Part shown: positions 1 to 9,443 of the stretch, in pieces
How positions within the stretch are numbered: position 1 is the first letter of the stretch
Layout: the number at the start of each line of letters is the position of its first letter
Origin: Herbiconiux sp. SALV-R1
Lineage (GTDB): Bacteria > Actinomycetota > Actinomycetes > Actinomycetales > Microbacteriaceae
NCBI RefSeq assembly: GCF_013113715.1
Contig: NZ_CP053344.1
Coordinates: 3,348,001-3,412,000, forward strand
Length of the DNA stretch: 64,000 nucleotides
Direction of reading: 5' to 3'
Translations under genes and position numbers: made by a program
Notes under the pieces: model-generated
What the model saw: the letters and a program-made list of their open reading frames with translations, nothing else
Told to the model about the DNA's origin: nothing
The model's database searches: none

Positions 1-1330
1 GATTCTCGGCCGAACCCAGGAAGTTGATGCTCGCACCGTCGTCGAGGGTCACGGCGCGGGCGGCGTTCTCGGCCACGGCGGCGGTGTACTCGGGGGTGCC
101 GGGGCGGGCGATCTCGGTGGGGGTGATGAGCGGGGTGCTACCGGAGGCGAGGCCGATCTCGGCGTACTGGTTGGTGGAGTAGGTGTTGCTCACCGTGAAC
201 TGGCCCTGGGGCGCCAGGAGCATGCCTTCGAGCGACTCGCGCTGCGCCTCCTCCCGCGGGAGCTCGATCGTCGCCGGGACGACGGGGTCGGCCGCGTCGA
301 GCAGCTTCTCGAGCCCGTCGGCCGAACCGACCACGAACTCGGTCAGCCCGTTGAACTCCTCGATGTGGCCGGTGACCTTGACCAGGTCGCCCACGGCGAC
401 CGAGCCGACCGTCGACTCCGAGTAGACGAAGATGGCGTCGGAGGCGGTGTGGGTGGCGAGGTCGATCGCTCCGCCGGTGCCGGGAGTCTGGATGTAGTAA
501 CCCTTGAACCCTCCGGTGGGGTACGCGGCGGTCACCACGCCGGTCGTGGTGACCGGGGGCTTCTCGGGGGTCGCGAACGGCGACGCGTCGCCGGTGCCCT
601 GGAGCTCGGCGATGGTGTGCTCGGTGGGCTCGCCGGGTTCTTCGGGCTCCTCCGGCTCGACCGGGCCCGTGCCGGCGGCGTTCTGCGGCGTGACCGTGCC
701 GGTGGAGACGAAGTCGGCGGAGTTGTCGTCGGTGTCGGCGAACCCGGTGCGGGCGAGCGAGTTGGGAACGGAGTTGCCTCCGTCGACCGTGGCGGCCAGC
801 GTCTCGAAGGTGTTCGAGCTGCCATAGCCGACGAGGTCGACGATGCCGTCGGTCTCGGTGACGGAGCCGGGCGCCGGCGCCAGGGGCTCTGCGACGTCGG
901 CGAGAATGAGCGTGCCGTTGGTGCCCGAAGGCGTGATGGCCGACCCCAGGTCGAGGTCGGGCGCGGGGAGCGCAGAGCCGGTCGCCCCGTTGCCCTGCAC
1001 GGCCACGAGGAAGTAGCCGCCGGCCGCGATCGAGCCGCTGAGCAGCCCGACGCCGTTGACGGCTCCCTCACCGCCCGCCGAGCGGTACTGCAGCGACCAC
1101 CCGTCGAGCGAGACGGCGGAGGTGCCGGGGTTGTAGAGCTCGACGAACTTCGAGCTGAAGGGGGCTCCGGCGCTGCCGCCCTTGAGGTAGGCCTCGTTGA
1201 TGACGACGCCCGTGCCGTCGACCGAGGCCTGGGCCGACGAGGCGACTCCGACGAGGGGTGCCGCGAGCACGGCTCCGGTGGCGATCGTGGTGAGTGCCGC
1301 CCGGAGCGACCTCGTGGACTTCTGCGTCAT
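1..1330 (-). CDS. Secreted ExeM/NucH-type endonuclease, N-terminal part (runs off the window)
   Basis: The reading frame starts at an ATG preceded by an AGGAG ribosome site and stays open to the left edge, so about 443 N-terminal residues are visible. Residues 1-36 form a Sec signal peptide with an Ala-x-Ala cleavage site. Residues about 40-155 look like a lamin-tail domain (VVINEAYLKG, FVELYNPG). A Pro/Glu-rich linker (EPEEPEEPGEP) follows, then an OB-type segment (IAELQGTG, GVVTAAYPTGG, GDLVKVTGHVEEF) typical of ExeM/NucH extracellular nucleases. The exonuclease/endonuclease/phosphatase catalytic domain would lie beyond the edge and is not seen. Probable role: extracellular DNA degradation for phosphate or nucleoside supply. 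A secreted lamin-tail protein of another type is the alternative. Confidence 0.75.
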   Translation of the reverse strand, partial: MTQKSTRSLRAALTTIATGAVLAAPLVGVASSAQASVDGTGVVINEAYLKGGSAGAPFSSKFVELYNPGTSAVSLDGWSLQYRSAGGEGAVNGVGLLSGSIAAGGYFLVAVQGNGATGSALPAPDLDLGSAITPSGTNGTLILADVAEPLAPAPGSVTETDGIVDLVGYGSSNTFETLAATVDGGNSVPNSLARTGFADTDDNSADFVSTGTVTPQNAAGTGPVEPEEPEEPGEPTEHTIAELQGTGDASPFATPEKPPVTTTGVVTAAYPTGGFKGYYIQTPGTGGAIDLATHTASDAIFVYSESTVGSVAVGDLVKVTGHIEEFNGLTEFVVGSADGLEKLLDAADPVVPATIELPREEAQRESLEGMLLAPQGQFTVSNTYSTNQYAEIGLASGSTPLITPTEIARPGTPEYTAAVAENAARAVTLDDGASINFLGSAEN

Positions 1331-1613
1331 GGATCTCCTCAGACGGTTCACACGGATTCGGCCATCGTAGGGACCCGAAGTAACGAAAGGCGAGCTACAC
1401 GTTTCTATTAGGTAAATTAAGTGAAACTGATAGAACGTCACCCCCTCGGGGGACAAAAGGCTAACCGAGCGATCGGCAGGAACGCAAGCACCGACTCAGT
1501 AATTCTCGGTAGTCCAGGAATTGAGTAGCGTGGGGGGGAGATCCAATCCGACGCCCGTGTCGAAGCCCTCGGTAGTGTGGAGTCAGCTTTGTTGGGGAGG
1601 CTCGAGATGCCGG

Positions 1614-4127
1614 GTGACGATGAGGCCCTCTCAGCGGGCTGACGCGGGACTGCGCGAGGTGATCGGCGCCGACCGCAGTGTGAGGGTGATGACCGAACGC
1701 CTGCTCGCCGGCGAGAGCGTCATGATCGCGGGGCCCTTCGGTTCCGGGAAGAGCCACGTCATCACGGCGGTGGCGGCGGAGCTGCGGCAGCTCGGTCACG
1801 ACCCGGTCGTGGTTCGCGGGTCGGCGACCCTGCGTTCGGCGCCCTACGGAGCCCTCGACGTGGCCGACGACACACGCCTAGAAGCGCTCCGCCCCGGTGA
1901 GGCCGCCCGCCACGAGACACCCACGGTGATCGTCGTCGACGACGCCCACCAGCTCGACGACTTCTCGCTGCAGCTGCTCACCCGCAGCATCCTGCACGGC
2001 CGGTCGGTCGCGTTGTTCGCCGTCGGCACCGAGCCCGGCGCCGCGGACTCGCCCGGCGCATCCGGCGCATCCGGTGCACCCGCCGCACTCAACGACCTGT
2101 GGCTGGAGGGCAGGCTCCACCGCACCGACCTCGCCCTGCTCGACCCCGACACCTCGGAGGAGCTCCTGTCGGAGTACGTCGGTTCCGGGCTGCTCGACTC
2201 CGTCACACGCCGCGCCCTCCACGTGCGTGCGCACGGCTCACGCCGACTGCTCCGCGAACTCGCCTTCGACGCCGCCACCGAGACGGTCGCCGGGCGCGAC
2301 CCGCTCGCCCTCGGGCGCGAGCTCGCCCCGGGGTCGCGGGCCGCCGACGTGCTCGCCGCCACCGTCGCCGATCTCGACGACGACCAGCACCGCGCGCTCG
2401 CCGTGATCGGCAGGCTGCGCGGGATGGCCTCGGCCACCGCCTGCCGCTTCATCGACCCCGCGATCATCGACTCGCTCGTGCAACGCGGCGCCGTGCACGT
2501 CGACGACCGCCCGGAGCGCGGACTCTACGCCGACCCCTACCTCGCCGCGGCCTCGACGGCGCGACTGGCGCCCGGCCGCCTCGACGTCGCCCTCGATGTG
2601 ATCGCCACCCGCGCGCTGGCTACCCCCGAGCAGCCGAGGGGCGCCGCCCTCGACCGCCTGATCGCCACCTTCTGGCACTCCGGCCGGTCCACGGTGCCCT
2701 CGCCCGAGACCGTCGACGCCGAGACGAGGCGGCGCATCCTCGCCGGCGCCGCCCACAGCGCCAACTCCGGGGGACGGAGCGATCTCGCCCTGGCCTACAC
2801 CGCGATGGCCAGGAAGTACGGCGACCACGCCTCCCTGCGTCTGGAGTCGTCGCGGGCCCGCGCGGGTCTGCAAGACTTCGCGGCGGCCTTCGCCGAGCTC
2901 GCCGGCATCGACGCCGCGGGCGTCTGCACCGGCGACCTGCGGCGGGTCGTGCGCTGGTGGAGCTCTCTCACGACCTGGCTGCCCGTCGAGGGCCGGGGAG
3001 CCTCGCTCACCGGCTGGCTCGAGGCCTCGGGCATCGACGACCCGAGCATCCTGTGCGAGATCGAGGTGCAGCGGGCTGAAGCGGCGTGCCTCGCGATGGA
3101 CTGGAGCACCGCGGTGGCGGTGGCGGATGCGGTGCTCGAGGTCGAGGGCGCCCACACTCTCGCACGGGTGCGCTCCGCCATCATGTCGGCGTTCGCCGAC
3201 GTGCAACGAGGGCGGTTCGACGAGGGGCTCGCGAAGCTCGCGGCGGCCGACCGCGCCAACCGCGACCCGGTCACGGGGAGACCGGTGTCGCTGATGGTCG
3301 AACTCGCCCTGCTCTCGTTCGAGGGCGGCGCCGCGTTCGCCGCAGGCAGGCCGATGCCCGCGCACCCCCAGCGGCTGCGGGTGGTCACCCTGCTCGCCGC
3401 CCATCGCGACGACCGGTCGAGCCTCGCGCTGGCGGGCGTCGCCGCCGCCGTCGTGCTCGGCATCGCGCAGTCGGAGCCCGACGTCACCGACGTCGAGCTC
3501 GAGGCGGCGCTGCGGCGCCTGGACCGCATCGAGCTCGCCGTCTGGCGGCCGCTGCTGGCCTACCTGCGGGTGACGGCGCTGGCACGGAACGGGCGCACCG
3601 ACGACGCCAGGGCGGCGCTCGACGAGGTCGACGACCAGCTGCTGTCGCACCATCTCATCTACCGCTACTCACGCGACACCACCGAGGCCGAGATCTCGCA
3701 GCGGCCGGTGCGAGGCGAACCCGTAGAGACCACGATCTCGCCCGACACGTACTTCCCAAGGCACCGGGGGACCGTGCGGCGCATCGGCGCCGACCGTCGG
3801 GCCCAGCCAGAATCGCAGACCGAGGCATCCGGGCCGCCACGGGCGACCGGAACCGCGACGGCCGCCGACCGCGCGGGCGGCCAGTCTGCTCCGGGCTCCG
3901 CGAGCGATGCGGCAGGGGGCGGCCCCGCGCGCGGGATCGACGCCGTGCTCACCGAACGGGAGCTCGAGGTGGCCCTGCTCGTCGCCCGGCAGCTGAGCAA
4001 CAAGGAGATCGCGCACCAGCTCTACCTCTCGGTGCGCACGGTCGAGTCGCACGTCTACACCGCGCGCGGAAAGCTCGGGGCCCGCACCCGCCGCGAACTC
4101 GGCAGGATCGTCGCCGGTTCCGAGTAG
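1614..4127 (+). CDS. LuxR-family transcriptional regulator with N-terminal ATPase (LAL-like)
   Basis: This is a large (about 837 aa) regulator with an ATP-binding module and a DNA-binding tail. Walker A (GPFGSGKS) is at about residues 40-47 and Walker B (VIVVDD) at 105-110. A long alpha-helical, TPR-like middle region follows, and a LuxR helix-turn-helix occupies the last 59 residues ([27 protein letters not shown]). The start is uncertain. GTG 1614 follows GGGGAGG and a -10-like TAGTGT (1573-1578); ATG 1620 and TTG 1521 are in frame. The gene is divergent from the nuclease across an AT-rich spacer and sits just upstream of purS without an obvious functional link. LAL regulators usually sense a small molecule and control catabolic or stress genes. 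The ligand here is unknown. Confidence 0.85.
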   Translation: MTMRPSQRADAGLREVIGADRSVRVMTERLLAGESVMIAGPFGSGKSHVITAVAAELRQLGHDPVVVRGSATLRSAPYGALDVADDTRLEALRPGEAARHETPTVIVVDDAHQLDDFSLQLLTRSILHGRSVALFAVGTEPGAADSPGASGASGAPAALNDLWLEGRLHRTDLALLDPDTSEELLSEYVGSGLLDSVTRRALHVRAHGSRRLLRELAFDAATETVAGRDPLALGRELAPGSRAADVLAATVADLDDDQHRALAVIGRLRGMASATACRFIDPAIIDSLVQRGAVHVDDRPERGLYADPYLAAASTARLAPGRLDVALDVIATRALATPEQPRGAALDRLIATFWHSGRSTVPSPETVDAETRRRILAGAAHSANSGGRSDLALAYTAMARKYGDHASLRLESSRARAGLQDFAAAFAELAGIDAAGVCTGDLRRVVRWWSSLTTWLPVEGRGASLTGWLEASGIDDPSILCEIEVQRAEAACLAMDWSTAVAVADAVLEVEGAHTLARVRSAIMSAFADVQRGRFDEGLAKLAAADRANRDPVTGRPVSLMVELALLSFEGGAAFAAGRPMPAHPQRLRVVTLLAAHRDDRSSLALAGVAAAVVLGIAQSEPDVTDVELEAALRRLDRIELAVWRPLLAYLRVTALARNGRTDDARAALDEVDDQLLSHHLIYRYSRDTTEAEISQRPVRGEPVETTISPDTYFPRHRGTVRRIGADRRAQPESQTEASGPPRATGTATAADRAGGQSAPGSASDAAGGGPARGIDAVLTERELEVALLVARQLSNKEIAHQLYLSVRTVESHVYTARGKLGARTRRELGRIVAGSE

Positions 4128-4202
4128 GGCGGGCGCGGCGGGTGGCCGCCCGGCGGCGGGTAGACTGTGGAGGTCCTCCCCCGCCGACCGCAGGAGCAGC
4201 AC

Positions 4203-4496
4203 GTGCCGAAGATCGTCGTCGACGTCATGCCCAAAGCAGAACTTCTCGACCCGCAGGGCAAGGCCGTCGCCGGCGCCCTCGCCCGCCTCGGCCACGAGGC
4301 CTTCACCGACGTGCGCGTCGGCAAGCGGTTCGAACTCACCGTCGAGGGCCAGGTCGACGAGCAGACCCTGAGTGCCGTGCGCGAGGTCGCCGACGAGCTG
4401 CTGTCGAACTCGGTGATCGAAGACGTGGTGAACATCACCGTCGTCGACGCGGCGGGCGAGCACAGCGCCGCCGCCGCATCCGGAGCCCTGGCGTGA
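4203..4496 (+). CDS. purS: Phosphoribosylformylglycinamidine synthase subunit PurS
   Basis: PurS is the small bridging subunit of the three-part FGAM synthase (PurS-PurQ-PurL) of de novo purine synthesis. The 97-aa product has the family pattern ([20 protein letters not shown], then VRVGKRFEL). The GTG start at 4203 is set by AGGAG seven bases upstream. A -10-like TAGACT lies at 4161-4166, giving a short leader. The stop overlaps the purQ start by four bases (GTGA), so the two are translationally coupled. The C-terminal AAAASGALA tail is a slight extension. The third subunit, purL, lies about 45 kb further right rather than directly downstream. Confidence 0.95.
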   Translation: MPKIVVDVMPKAELLDPQGKAVAGALARLGHEAFTDVRVGKRFELTVEGQVDEQTLSAVREVADELLSNSVIEDVVNITVVDAAGEHSAAAASGALA

Positions 4497-5191
4497 CCCG
4501 CGTCGGAGTCGTCACCTTCCCCGGCTCGCTCGACGACCGCGACGCGCAGCGCGCCGTGAAGTTCGCGGGCGCCGAGCCCGTCGCACTCTGGCACGGCGAC
4601 CACGACCTGCAGGGCGTTGACGCCGTCGTGCTGCCGGGCGGCTTCAGCTACGGCGACTACCTGCGCTGCGGCGCCATCGCCTCGCACTCGCCACTCATGC
4701 GCGAGGTCGTCGCCGCCGCGGAGCGCGGGGTGCCGGTGCTCGGCATCTGCAACGGCTTCCAGATGCTCACCGAGGCGCACCTGCTGCCGGGCGGCCTCAT
4801 CCGCAACGACCACGGCAGCTTCATCTGCCGCGACCAGGTGCTGCGGGTCGAGAACACCTCGACGGCGTGGACCAACGGATACACCGCCGGCCAGGAGATC
4901 ACCATCCCGCTGAAGAACGGCGAGGGCGGCTACATCGCCTCGGCCGAGACGCTCGCGCGCCTCGAGGGCGAGGGGCTCGTGGCGTTCCGCTACGTGGGCG
5001 TGAACCCGAACGGCTCGCTCAACGACATCGCCGGCGTCACCAACGAGCGCGGCAACGTGGTGGGGCTCATGCCGCACCCCGAGCACGCCATCGAGCCCGG
5101 CTTCGGCCCCGACACCGCTGCCGCCATGCGCTCGGGCGTCGACGGGCTCACCATGTTCACGAGCGCCCTGCGGAGCCTGCTCTCCGTCTGA
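4493..5191 (+). CDS. purQ: Phosphoribosylformylglycinamidine synthase subunit PurQ
   Basis: PurQ is the class I glutamine amidotransferase subunit that supplies ammonia to PurL in FGAM synthase. The 232-aa sequence shows the nucleophile-elbow cysteine in GICNGFQ, the His/Glu pair in PHPEHAIE, and the family start [15 protein letters not shown]. Length is normal. Translation starts at GTG 4493 inside the purS stop (GTGA overlap). A 16-bp-arm stem-loop follows the stop and faces the convergent alcohol dehydrogenase gene. Confidence 0.97.
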   Translation: MTRVGVVTFPGSLDDRDAQRAVKFAGAEPVALWHGDHDLQGVDAVVLPGGFSYGDYLRCGAIASHSPLMREVVAAAERGVPVLGICNGFQMLTEAHLLPGGLIRNDHGSFICRDQVLRVENTSTAWTNGYTAGQEITIPLKNGEGGYIASAETLARLEGEGLVAFRYVGVNPNGSLNDIAGVTNERGNVVGLMPHPEHAIEPGFGPDTAAAMRSGVDGLTMFTSALRSLLSV

Positions 5192-5272
5192 ACGGCCGCC
5201 TGAACGGCCGCCTGGACGGCTGAACGCCTGCGTCCTTCGCCCCGCTCGCCGGGGCTCGGATGCACGGGAAAG

Positions 5273-5344
5273 CCCGCGCGAAGAGACACGCCCATACGCA
5301 TGGTCGATGGGAGGCCCTAACCGTTCGCTGTCTCTTCGCGCGGG
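5273..5344. terminator. Long inverted repeat between convergent purQ and alcohol dehydrogenase genes
   Basis: Two perfect 16-base arms (CCCGCGCGAAGAGACA at 5273-5288 and its complement at 5329-5344) flank a 40-base loop. The loop itself has a small inner stem (CCCAT...ATGGG). The element sits in the gap between two converging genes and has no long U-run, so a bidirectional, partly Rho-independent terminator is the best guess. Confidence 0.6.
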
Positions 5345-5356
5345 GGATGGTGAGGT

Positions 5357-6433
5357 CTAGAAGACGACGACCGTGCGGAGCACGTCGCCCGACCGCAGAC
5401 GGTCGAGGGCGGCGGGCAGCTCGTCGAGCGGAACCCGCGCGCTGATGATGCCCTCGAGATCGAGCACCCCGTCGCGCCAGAGCTGGATGACGCGCGGGAA
5501 GTCACGGCGGATGTCGGTCGACCCGAAGACCGAACCCACGAGCCGGCGCTCCCCGGCGTAGAGCTCGTACGGGCTGAACGAGACCTCGGAGTCCTTCGGC
5601 CCGACACCGGCGATCACCGCGGTGCCCCCGCGCCGCACGGCGTCGTACGCGGCGCGGATCGTCGCGGCCGCACCGACGGCCTCGATCGCGTAGTCGAAAC
5701 CGCCGCCCGGCTGCTCGGCAGCCACGGCGGTGAGTTCCTCGGGTGCGACCGCACGGGTGGCTCCCAGACGCACCGCGAGCTCGCGCTTGGACGCGACCGG
5801 GTCGACCGCCAGCACGGTTCCGTCGGTGGCCGCCCTCGCCGCCTGCACCGCCGAGAGGCCGACCCCGCCGCATCCGATGACGACGACGGAGGAGCCCGGC
5901 GTGACCGCGGCGGTGTTCACCACCGCGCCAACACCCGTCGACACCCCGCAGCCGACCAGGGCGCCGATCTCGAAGGGAACGTCGTCGGGCAGCGCGACGA
6001 GGTTGAACTCCGACACCAGGAGCTCCTCGGCGAAGCCGCCGCACCCCGCCTGAGCCCATACCGTCTCCTCACCGTCGCGGAAGCGCGGGAAGCGGTACTC
6101 GTCGCTGAGGTTGAAGGTGCACAACTGCGGGCGGCCCGCGACGCACTGCTCGCATGTGCCGCACTGGGGCACCCACGACACGATGACGCGGTCGCCCGGC
6201 GCGACGGTCGTCACGTCGGGCCCGACCTCGAGCACCTCCCCCGCCGACTCGTGACCGACCACGACGGGGGTCGGCAGACCGAGCCGGCCCGACACGGCCG
6301 AGAGGTCGGAGTGACAGACACCGGCGGCCCGCACGGCGACGCGTACGAAGCGGCCGGTGAGGGGTGCGAGGGTGAGGCCCTCCTTGATGACGAGCCCGTC
6401 GGCTCCGGGGTGTTCGAGAACGGCGGCGCGCAT
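5357..6433 (-). CDS. Zinc-dependent alcohol dehydrogenase (MDR family)
   Basis: This NAD-dependent, zinc-containing medium-chain dehydrogenase has 358 aa. Visible ligands are C40 (GVCHSD), H61/E62 (GHE) and C162 (GCGVSTG) for catalytic zinc, and four structural-zinc cysteines at 91, 94, 97 and 105. The Rossmann motif GCGGVG is at 187-192. The insertion around LCTFNLSDEYRFPRF is typical of the class III/aryl-alcohol branch. The ATG follows a strong AAGGAG site. It is the last gene of a leftward catabolic operon, 74 bases behind the DHOD-like gene. It probably interconverts an alcohol and aldehyde made by the upstream aldolase pathway; the substrate is not known. Confidence 0.9.
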   Translation of the reverse strand: MRAAVLEHPGADGLVIKEGLTLAPLTGRFVRVAVRAAGVCHSDLSAVSGRLGLPTPVVVGHESAGEVLEVGPDVTTVAPGDRVIVSWVPQCGTCEQCVAGRPQLCTFNLSDEYRFPRFRDGEETVWAQAGCGGFAEELLVSEFNLVALPDDVPFEIGALVGCGVSTGVGAVVNTAAVTPGSSVVVIGCGGVGLSAVQAARAATDGTVLAVDPVASKRELAVRLGATRAVAPEELTAVAAEQPGGGFDYAIEAVGAAATIRAAYDAVRRGGTAVIAGVGPKDSEVSFSPYELYAGERRLVGSVFGSTDIRRDFPRVIQLWRDGVLDLEGIISARVPLDELPAALDRLRSGDVLRTVVVF

Positions 6434-6507
6434 GATGATCTCCTTCGATGACGGATGAGGTGGTGCTGGGGCGAGGAACAGGGAACGGGAGAGGGAGCGG
6501 CAGACGT

Positions 6508-7536
6508 TCAGCGTTTCCAGGGCTCGGGGCGGGAGCCGGTGGGTGCGATCTCACCGTACGCACGGGCCCGCTCGGCGGAGGCGCCGACGATCTCGGCGAC
6601 GTCGGTGTGCCCGTGTCGTTCGAGGTGCTCGCGCACTCCGGCGACGAGCCGGGTGATCGCGGCCGGTCCGTGCACCCAGACGGCGTCGACCACCTCGACG
6701 GCGCACGCACCGCTCAGCAGGAACCGCACCACGTCGTCGGCGTCGCGGGCGCCGTTGGTGCCGATCAGGGGCACGCCCACGGCAGGGTCGCGGTAGGCCT
6801 TGCTGACGGCGAAGAGACTGAGCGGAAGGCACCAGGGGCCACCGATCGCACCCCACGAACCCAGCACGGGGTCGTAGCTGTCGATGTCGGGAACGAAGCC
6901 GTTGAAGCGCCCGATCAGCGTCACGGCGTCGGCGCCGGCGCTCACGGCGCTGCGGGCCAGACCCACCACGTCGGAGGCGGTGCCCGGGAGCTTCACGATC
7001 AGGGGCTTGTCGCTCACCCGGCGAACCGCCCGCACCGTCTCGGCGACGGCGTCGCCGTCGGTGAGCTGGCGCACGGCGCCGGAGGCGGCCTCGCGGCCGT
7101 GCGGGGCGCCCACGTTGAGCTCCACCGCCTCGACCACGCTCCACAGCCGGTCGGCGATCGCGGCAGCGCCCTCCGCGCTCGCCACGGTGATGCTGCCGAC
7201 GACGGCGCTGTCTCGGGCGCGGGCGTACTGCTCGGCCTCGGCGAGCATCCGCACCCAGTCGTCGAGCGTCGACTGCGCGAGGCCCGAGCGGTTGAAGAGG
7301 AAGCGGGAACGCACGGGGTCGACGGGTGCGAGACGGTCGTCGAGGTAGGCGTAGTCGGCGATGTCGAGCTGGTCGCGGGCCGCCTGCACCTCATTCACCG
7401 ACTTGGCCACCACGGCCCCCGCGCCGGCGTCGACGCAAGCCGTGATGCCCGCGAGGTCCATCGTCAGCTCCGACGACCCGACCCAGACCGGGTTGGCCGT
7501 CTCGAAGCCCGCGACGGACGAGCGCAGCGACGTCAT
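6508..7536 (-). CDS. Dihydroorotate dehydrogenase-like FMN TIM-barrel protein
   Basis: The 342-aa product looks like the class 1 dihydroorotate dehydrogenase / PreA superfamily. It starts with MTSLRSSVAGFETANPVWVGSS and shows AKSVNEVQ, a VELNVGAPHGRE loop, PLIVKLPGT, a LIGRFNGF segment and a C-terminal PLIGTNGARDADDVV phosphate-binding stretch. It is probably not the housekeeping PyrD. It sits in a catabolic operon, its start overlaps the aldolase stop (ATGA), and the alcohol dehydrogenase follows. The expected role is an FMN-dependent redox step on a small carbonyl or heterocyclic compound. No iron-sulfur partner subunit is nearby. The exact reaction cannot be stated. Confidence 0.75.
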   Translation of the reverse strand: MTSLRSSVAGFETANPVWVGSSELTMDLAGITACVDAGAGAVVAKSVNEVQAARDQLDIADYAYLDDRLAPVDPVRSRFLFNRSGLAQSTLDDWVRMLAEAEQYARARDSAVVGSITVASAEGAAAIADRLWSVVEAVELNVGAPHGREAASGAVRQLTDGDAVAETVRAVRRVSDKPLIVKLPGTASDVVGLARSAVSAGADAVTLIGRFNGFVPDIDSYDPVLGSWGAIGGPWCLPLSLFAVSKAYRDPAVGVPLIGTNGARDADDVVRFLLSGACAVEVVDAVWVHGPAAITRLVAGVREHLERHGHTDVAEIVGASAERARAYGEIAPTGSRPEPWKR

Positions 7537-8348
7537 CGCGCCGCTCCGGCGACAGGCCCGGCGACGGTCCCGGAGCGGACGGCTTCGACAGCCGCCTCCG
7601 CCGCGGCGATCTGGCCGCCGGCGGCCCGTCCGAGCACGGCGAGATCGGATCCGATCACGATGTAACGGTAGCCGGATGCGGCGGCCGCCGCTGCCCCCTC
7701 CGCGTTCGCCACGAAGGTTCCGAGCAGGGTTCCGGTGCGGGCAGCGCTCTGCTCGATCTCGGCGATGACCCTCGCCGCGACTCCCGAGGCGATGTCCCCC
7801 GGCGTGCCCGCGGCCACCGACAGGTCGGCGGGGCCGATGAAGGCCACCTCCAGCGGGGTGAGGATGTCGTCGAGCGGATCGTCGAATGCCGCGGTCTCGA
7901 GCTGGCCCACCGCGAGAGGGGCGCTCGTGAAGGCGTCGAGGTACGGCTTCATCGCGACAGCGCCGTAGCGCGCGGCCGGCTGGGCCAGGCTGATGCTGCG
8001 GTCGCCGACCGGCTGATAGCGCAGCGCCCGCACGAAGGCGGTGGCCTGTGCGGAACTCGTCACCGTCGAGAGCTGGATTCCCGAGGCACCGGCCTCGAGC
8101 AGCCGGTTCGCGAGGGCCGGGTCGAGATGACCGATGCGCACGAGTGCCTGCACGCCGTTCGCCCGCGCGGCGAGCAGCGTCTCCCGGGCCTCGGCGTACG
8201 AGGCCTGTCCGTGTTCGAGATCGACGACGATGAAGTCGTACCCTACGCCCGCGAGCACGTCGACCACCTCGGGGCGGGGCAGCTTCACGAAGGTGCCGAG
8301 GAGCGGCCGGCCGGCGAGCGCCTCCCTCATCTGCGCGCCTGCGCTCAC
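7533..8348 (-). CDS. HpcH/HpaI-family class II aldolase
   Basis: This 271-aa aldolase belongs to the family that splits 2-keto-3-deoxy or 2-keto-4-hydroxy acids into pyruvate and an aldehyde. Catalytic features are visible: His in DLEHG (H46), Arg in VRIG (R71), and the metal-binding Glu in GQLET (E151) and Asp in GPADLS (D175). The GTG at 8348 was chosen because it overlaps the preceding stop (GTGA); an internal ATG at 8330 is the alternative. It lies between the DUF6282 amidohydrolase and the DHOD-like gene. The aldehyde it would release could feed the alcohol and aldehyde dehydrogenases of the locus. Confidence 0.85.
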   Translation of the reverse strand: MSAGAQMREALAGRPLLGTFVKLPRPEVVDVLAGVGYDFIVVDLEHGQASYAEARETLLAARANGVQALVRIGHLDPALANRLLEAGASGIQLSTVTSSAQATAFVRALRYQPVGDRSISLAQPAARYGAVAMKPYLDAFTSAPLAVGQLETAAFDDPLDDILTPLEVAFIGPADLSVAAGTPGDIASGVAARVIAEIEQSAARTGTLLGTFVANAEGAAAAAASGYRYIVIGSDLAVLGRAAGGQIAAAEAAVEAVRSGTVAGPVAGAAR

Positions 8349-9235
8349 GCGCCGAGACCCGCCAGGCGCGTGGTGTTGTGCACCACCATGGTTCGCAGCT
8401 GCTCGTCGGTGACACCGCGATCGAGCAGGTCTCCGAGCACCCGCTCGTACCCCTCGACCGGCAGCGGGTTGCCCTTCTGTCCCAGGTCGGAACCGAAGAT
8501 CGTGTTCTCGACGCCGAGCAGGTCGATCAGCCGCACGAGTTCGTCGGGCTCCCAGTTGCAGAAGCTCGATCGGTCGTCGTACATGCAGAGCGAGTGCTCC
8601 ACGACAGCGCCCAGTTCGATCCAGCGCCGCACGAGATCTTCGTCGGCCTCGATCACGAAATTGGGGTGGTTCACCAGCAGGCGGGTGATGCCCTTGGCCT
8701 TCGCGGCTTCGAGCACCGCCGTCACCTCGGGGGGCGACATGTGACCCGTCGACAGGATGAGGTCGTTCTCCGCGATCAGATCGAGCACTTCCTCCGCTGC
8801 GTCGACGAGTGCGCCGTCCTCGTCGAGCACGCGGATGGCATCGCCGACGGTGAGCGCGTCGTCGGTGTGCGGGAAGCGCAGCTCGTCGCTGTGCGCACAG
8901 ATGTGCCGGTCGCTGGAGATGGTCGGGAACCAGACGATCCGCCCGCCGCGGTTCACGGCGAGTTCGACCGCCACGGGGTTGAGGCCGCCGACGTAGTTGT
9001 TGAGCGCGACGCCTCCGAGCACTGGTAGGGGCAACGGCCCACCCGAGCTCTCCACCGCGGCGATGTCGCTCAGCATGCTGTGGTGGTGCGACTTCACCAG
9101 GATCGCCGCGAAGCCCGCCTCCGCCGCCTGCTCGGCGGCCTGCCTGATGCCGATGCGGCGCGGGAAGGGCGAGGGGCCCGGATGCACGTGGAGATCGACT
9201 GCTCCGTCGAGGATGTCGCGGATGCGCTGTTTCAT
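8345..9235 (-). CDS. DUF6282-type amidohydrolase-like protein
   Basis: The 296-aa product has an amidohydrolase-type metal site pattern. It starts with VDLHVHPGPSPFPRR (H16, H18), then has a KSHHHS segment, NHPNF, and a late GSDLGQ with a conserved Asp. This matches proteins named DUF6282. The ATG is preceded by AAAGGAG. It is the first gene of a leftward four-gene unit whose promoter is shared with the divergent IclR gene. Probable role: hydrolysis of a lactone, ester or amide ring that opens the pathway. This is inferred from position and metal motif only, since no substrate is established for the family. Confidence 0.75.
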   Translation of the reverse strand: MKQRIRDILDGAVDLHVHPGPSPFPRRIGIRQAAEQAAEAGFAAILVKSHHHSMLSDIAAVESSGGPLPLPVLGGVALNNYVGGLNPVAVELAVNRGGRIVWFPTISSDRHICAHSDELRFPHTDDALTVGDAIRVLDEDGALVDAAEEVLDLIAENDLILSTGHMSPPEVTAVLEAAKAKGITRLLVNHPNFVIEADEDLVRRWIELGAVVEHSLCMYDDRSSFCNWEPDELVRLIDLLGVENTIFGSDLGQKGNPLPVEGYERVLGDLLDRGVTDEQLRTMVVHNTTRLAGLGA

Positions 9236-9307
9236 ACGGTGCTCCTTTGCACTGATCGTTTGTCCCATGATGCGGAAACAAGATGCTGTTATCCGGAACT
9301 GCCAGAC

Positions 9308-9337
9308 AGCGTATGTCGCAAATCCCCGTCGAAGCAA
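9308..9337 (-). promoter_or_regulatory. Promoter of the DUF6282-aldolase-DHOD-ADH operon
   Basis: Read leftwards, TTGCTT (9337-9332) and TACGCT (9313-9308) are 18 bases apart and fit a housekeeping sigma promoter. Transcription would begin near 9300 and give a leader of about 65 bases before the ATG at 9235. The -35 box lies inside the palindrome at 9335-9346. Confidence 0.5.
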
Positions 9338-9346
9338 GTCGACTTG
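9335..9346. promoter_or_regulatory. Candidate IclR operator overlapping both divergent -35 boxes
   Basis: CAAGTCGACTTG is a perfect 12-base palindrome. It overlaps the -35 box of the leftward operon and that of the rightward IclR operon, so one bound dimer could control both. IclR proteins typically bind such palindromes next to their own gene. Confidence 0.55.
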
Positions 9347-9373
9347 ACATCGGTCGAGACCCCGCTTCATACT
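9344..9373 (+). promoter_or_regulatory. Promoter of the IclR-cupin-ALDH-transporter operon
   Basis: TTGACA (9344-9349) and CATACT (9368-9373) are spaced by 18 bases. The predicted transcript starts near 9380, downstream of the in-frame GTG at 9375. This favours the TTG at 9444 as the true IclR start. Confidence 0.6.
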
Positions 9374-9443
9374 CGTGGCATCGCGTAAACGGAATCTGCA
9401 TCCCGCATTCCAGCACAGCTCACCGCAACGAAGGGGACGAGCC

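Noticed and set aside
2238-3653. Long open frame antisense to the LuxR regulator
   Set aside because: Its composition (Gly/Arg/His-rich, no domain) is what high GC third positions produce on the opposite strand.
3086-5191. Apparent long fusion ending in PurQ
   Set aside because: The upstream part is a shadow of the LuxR and purS genes; purQ starts at GTG 4493 with the usual overlap.
6508-7536. Housekeeping pyrD
   Set aside because: The protein lies inside a catabolic operon away from pyrimidine genes and differs in key loops from biosynthetic dihydroorotate dehydrogenase.
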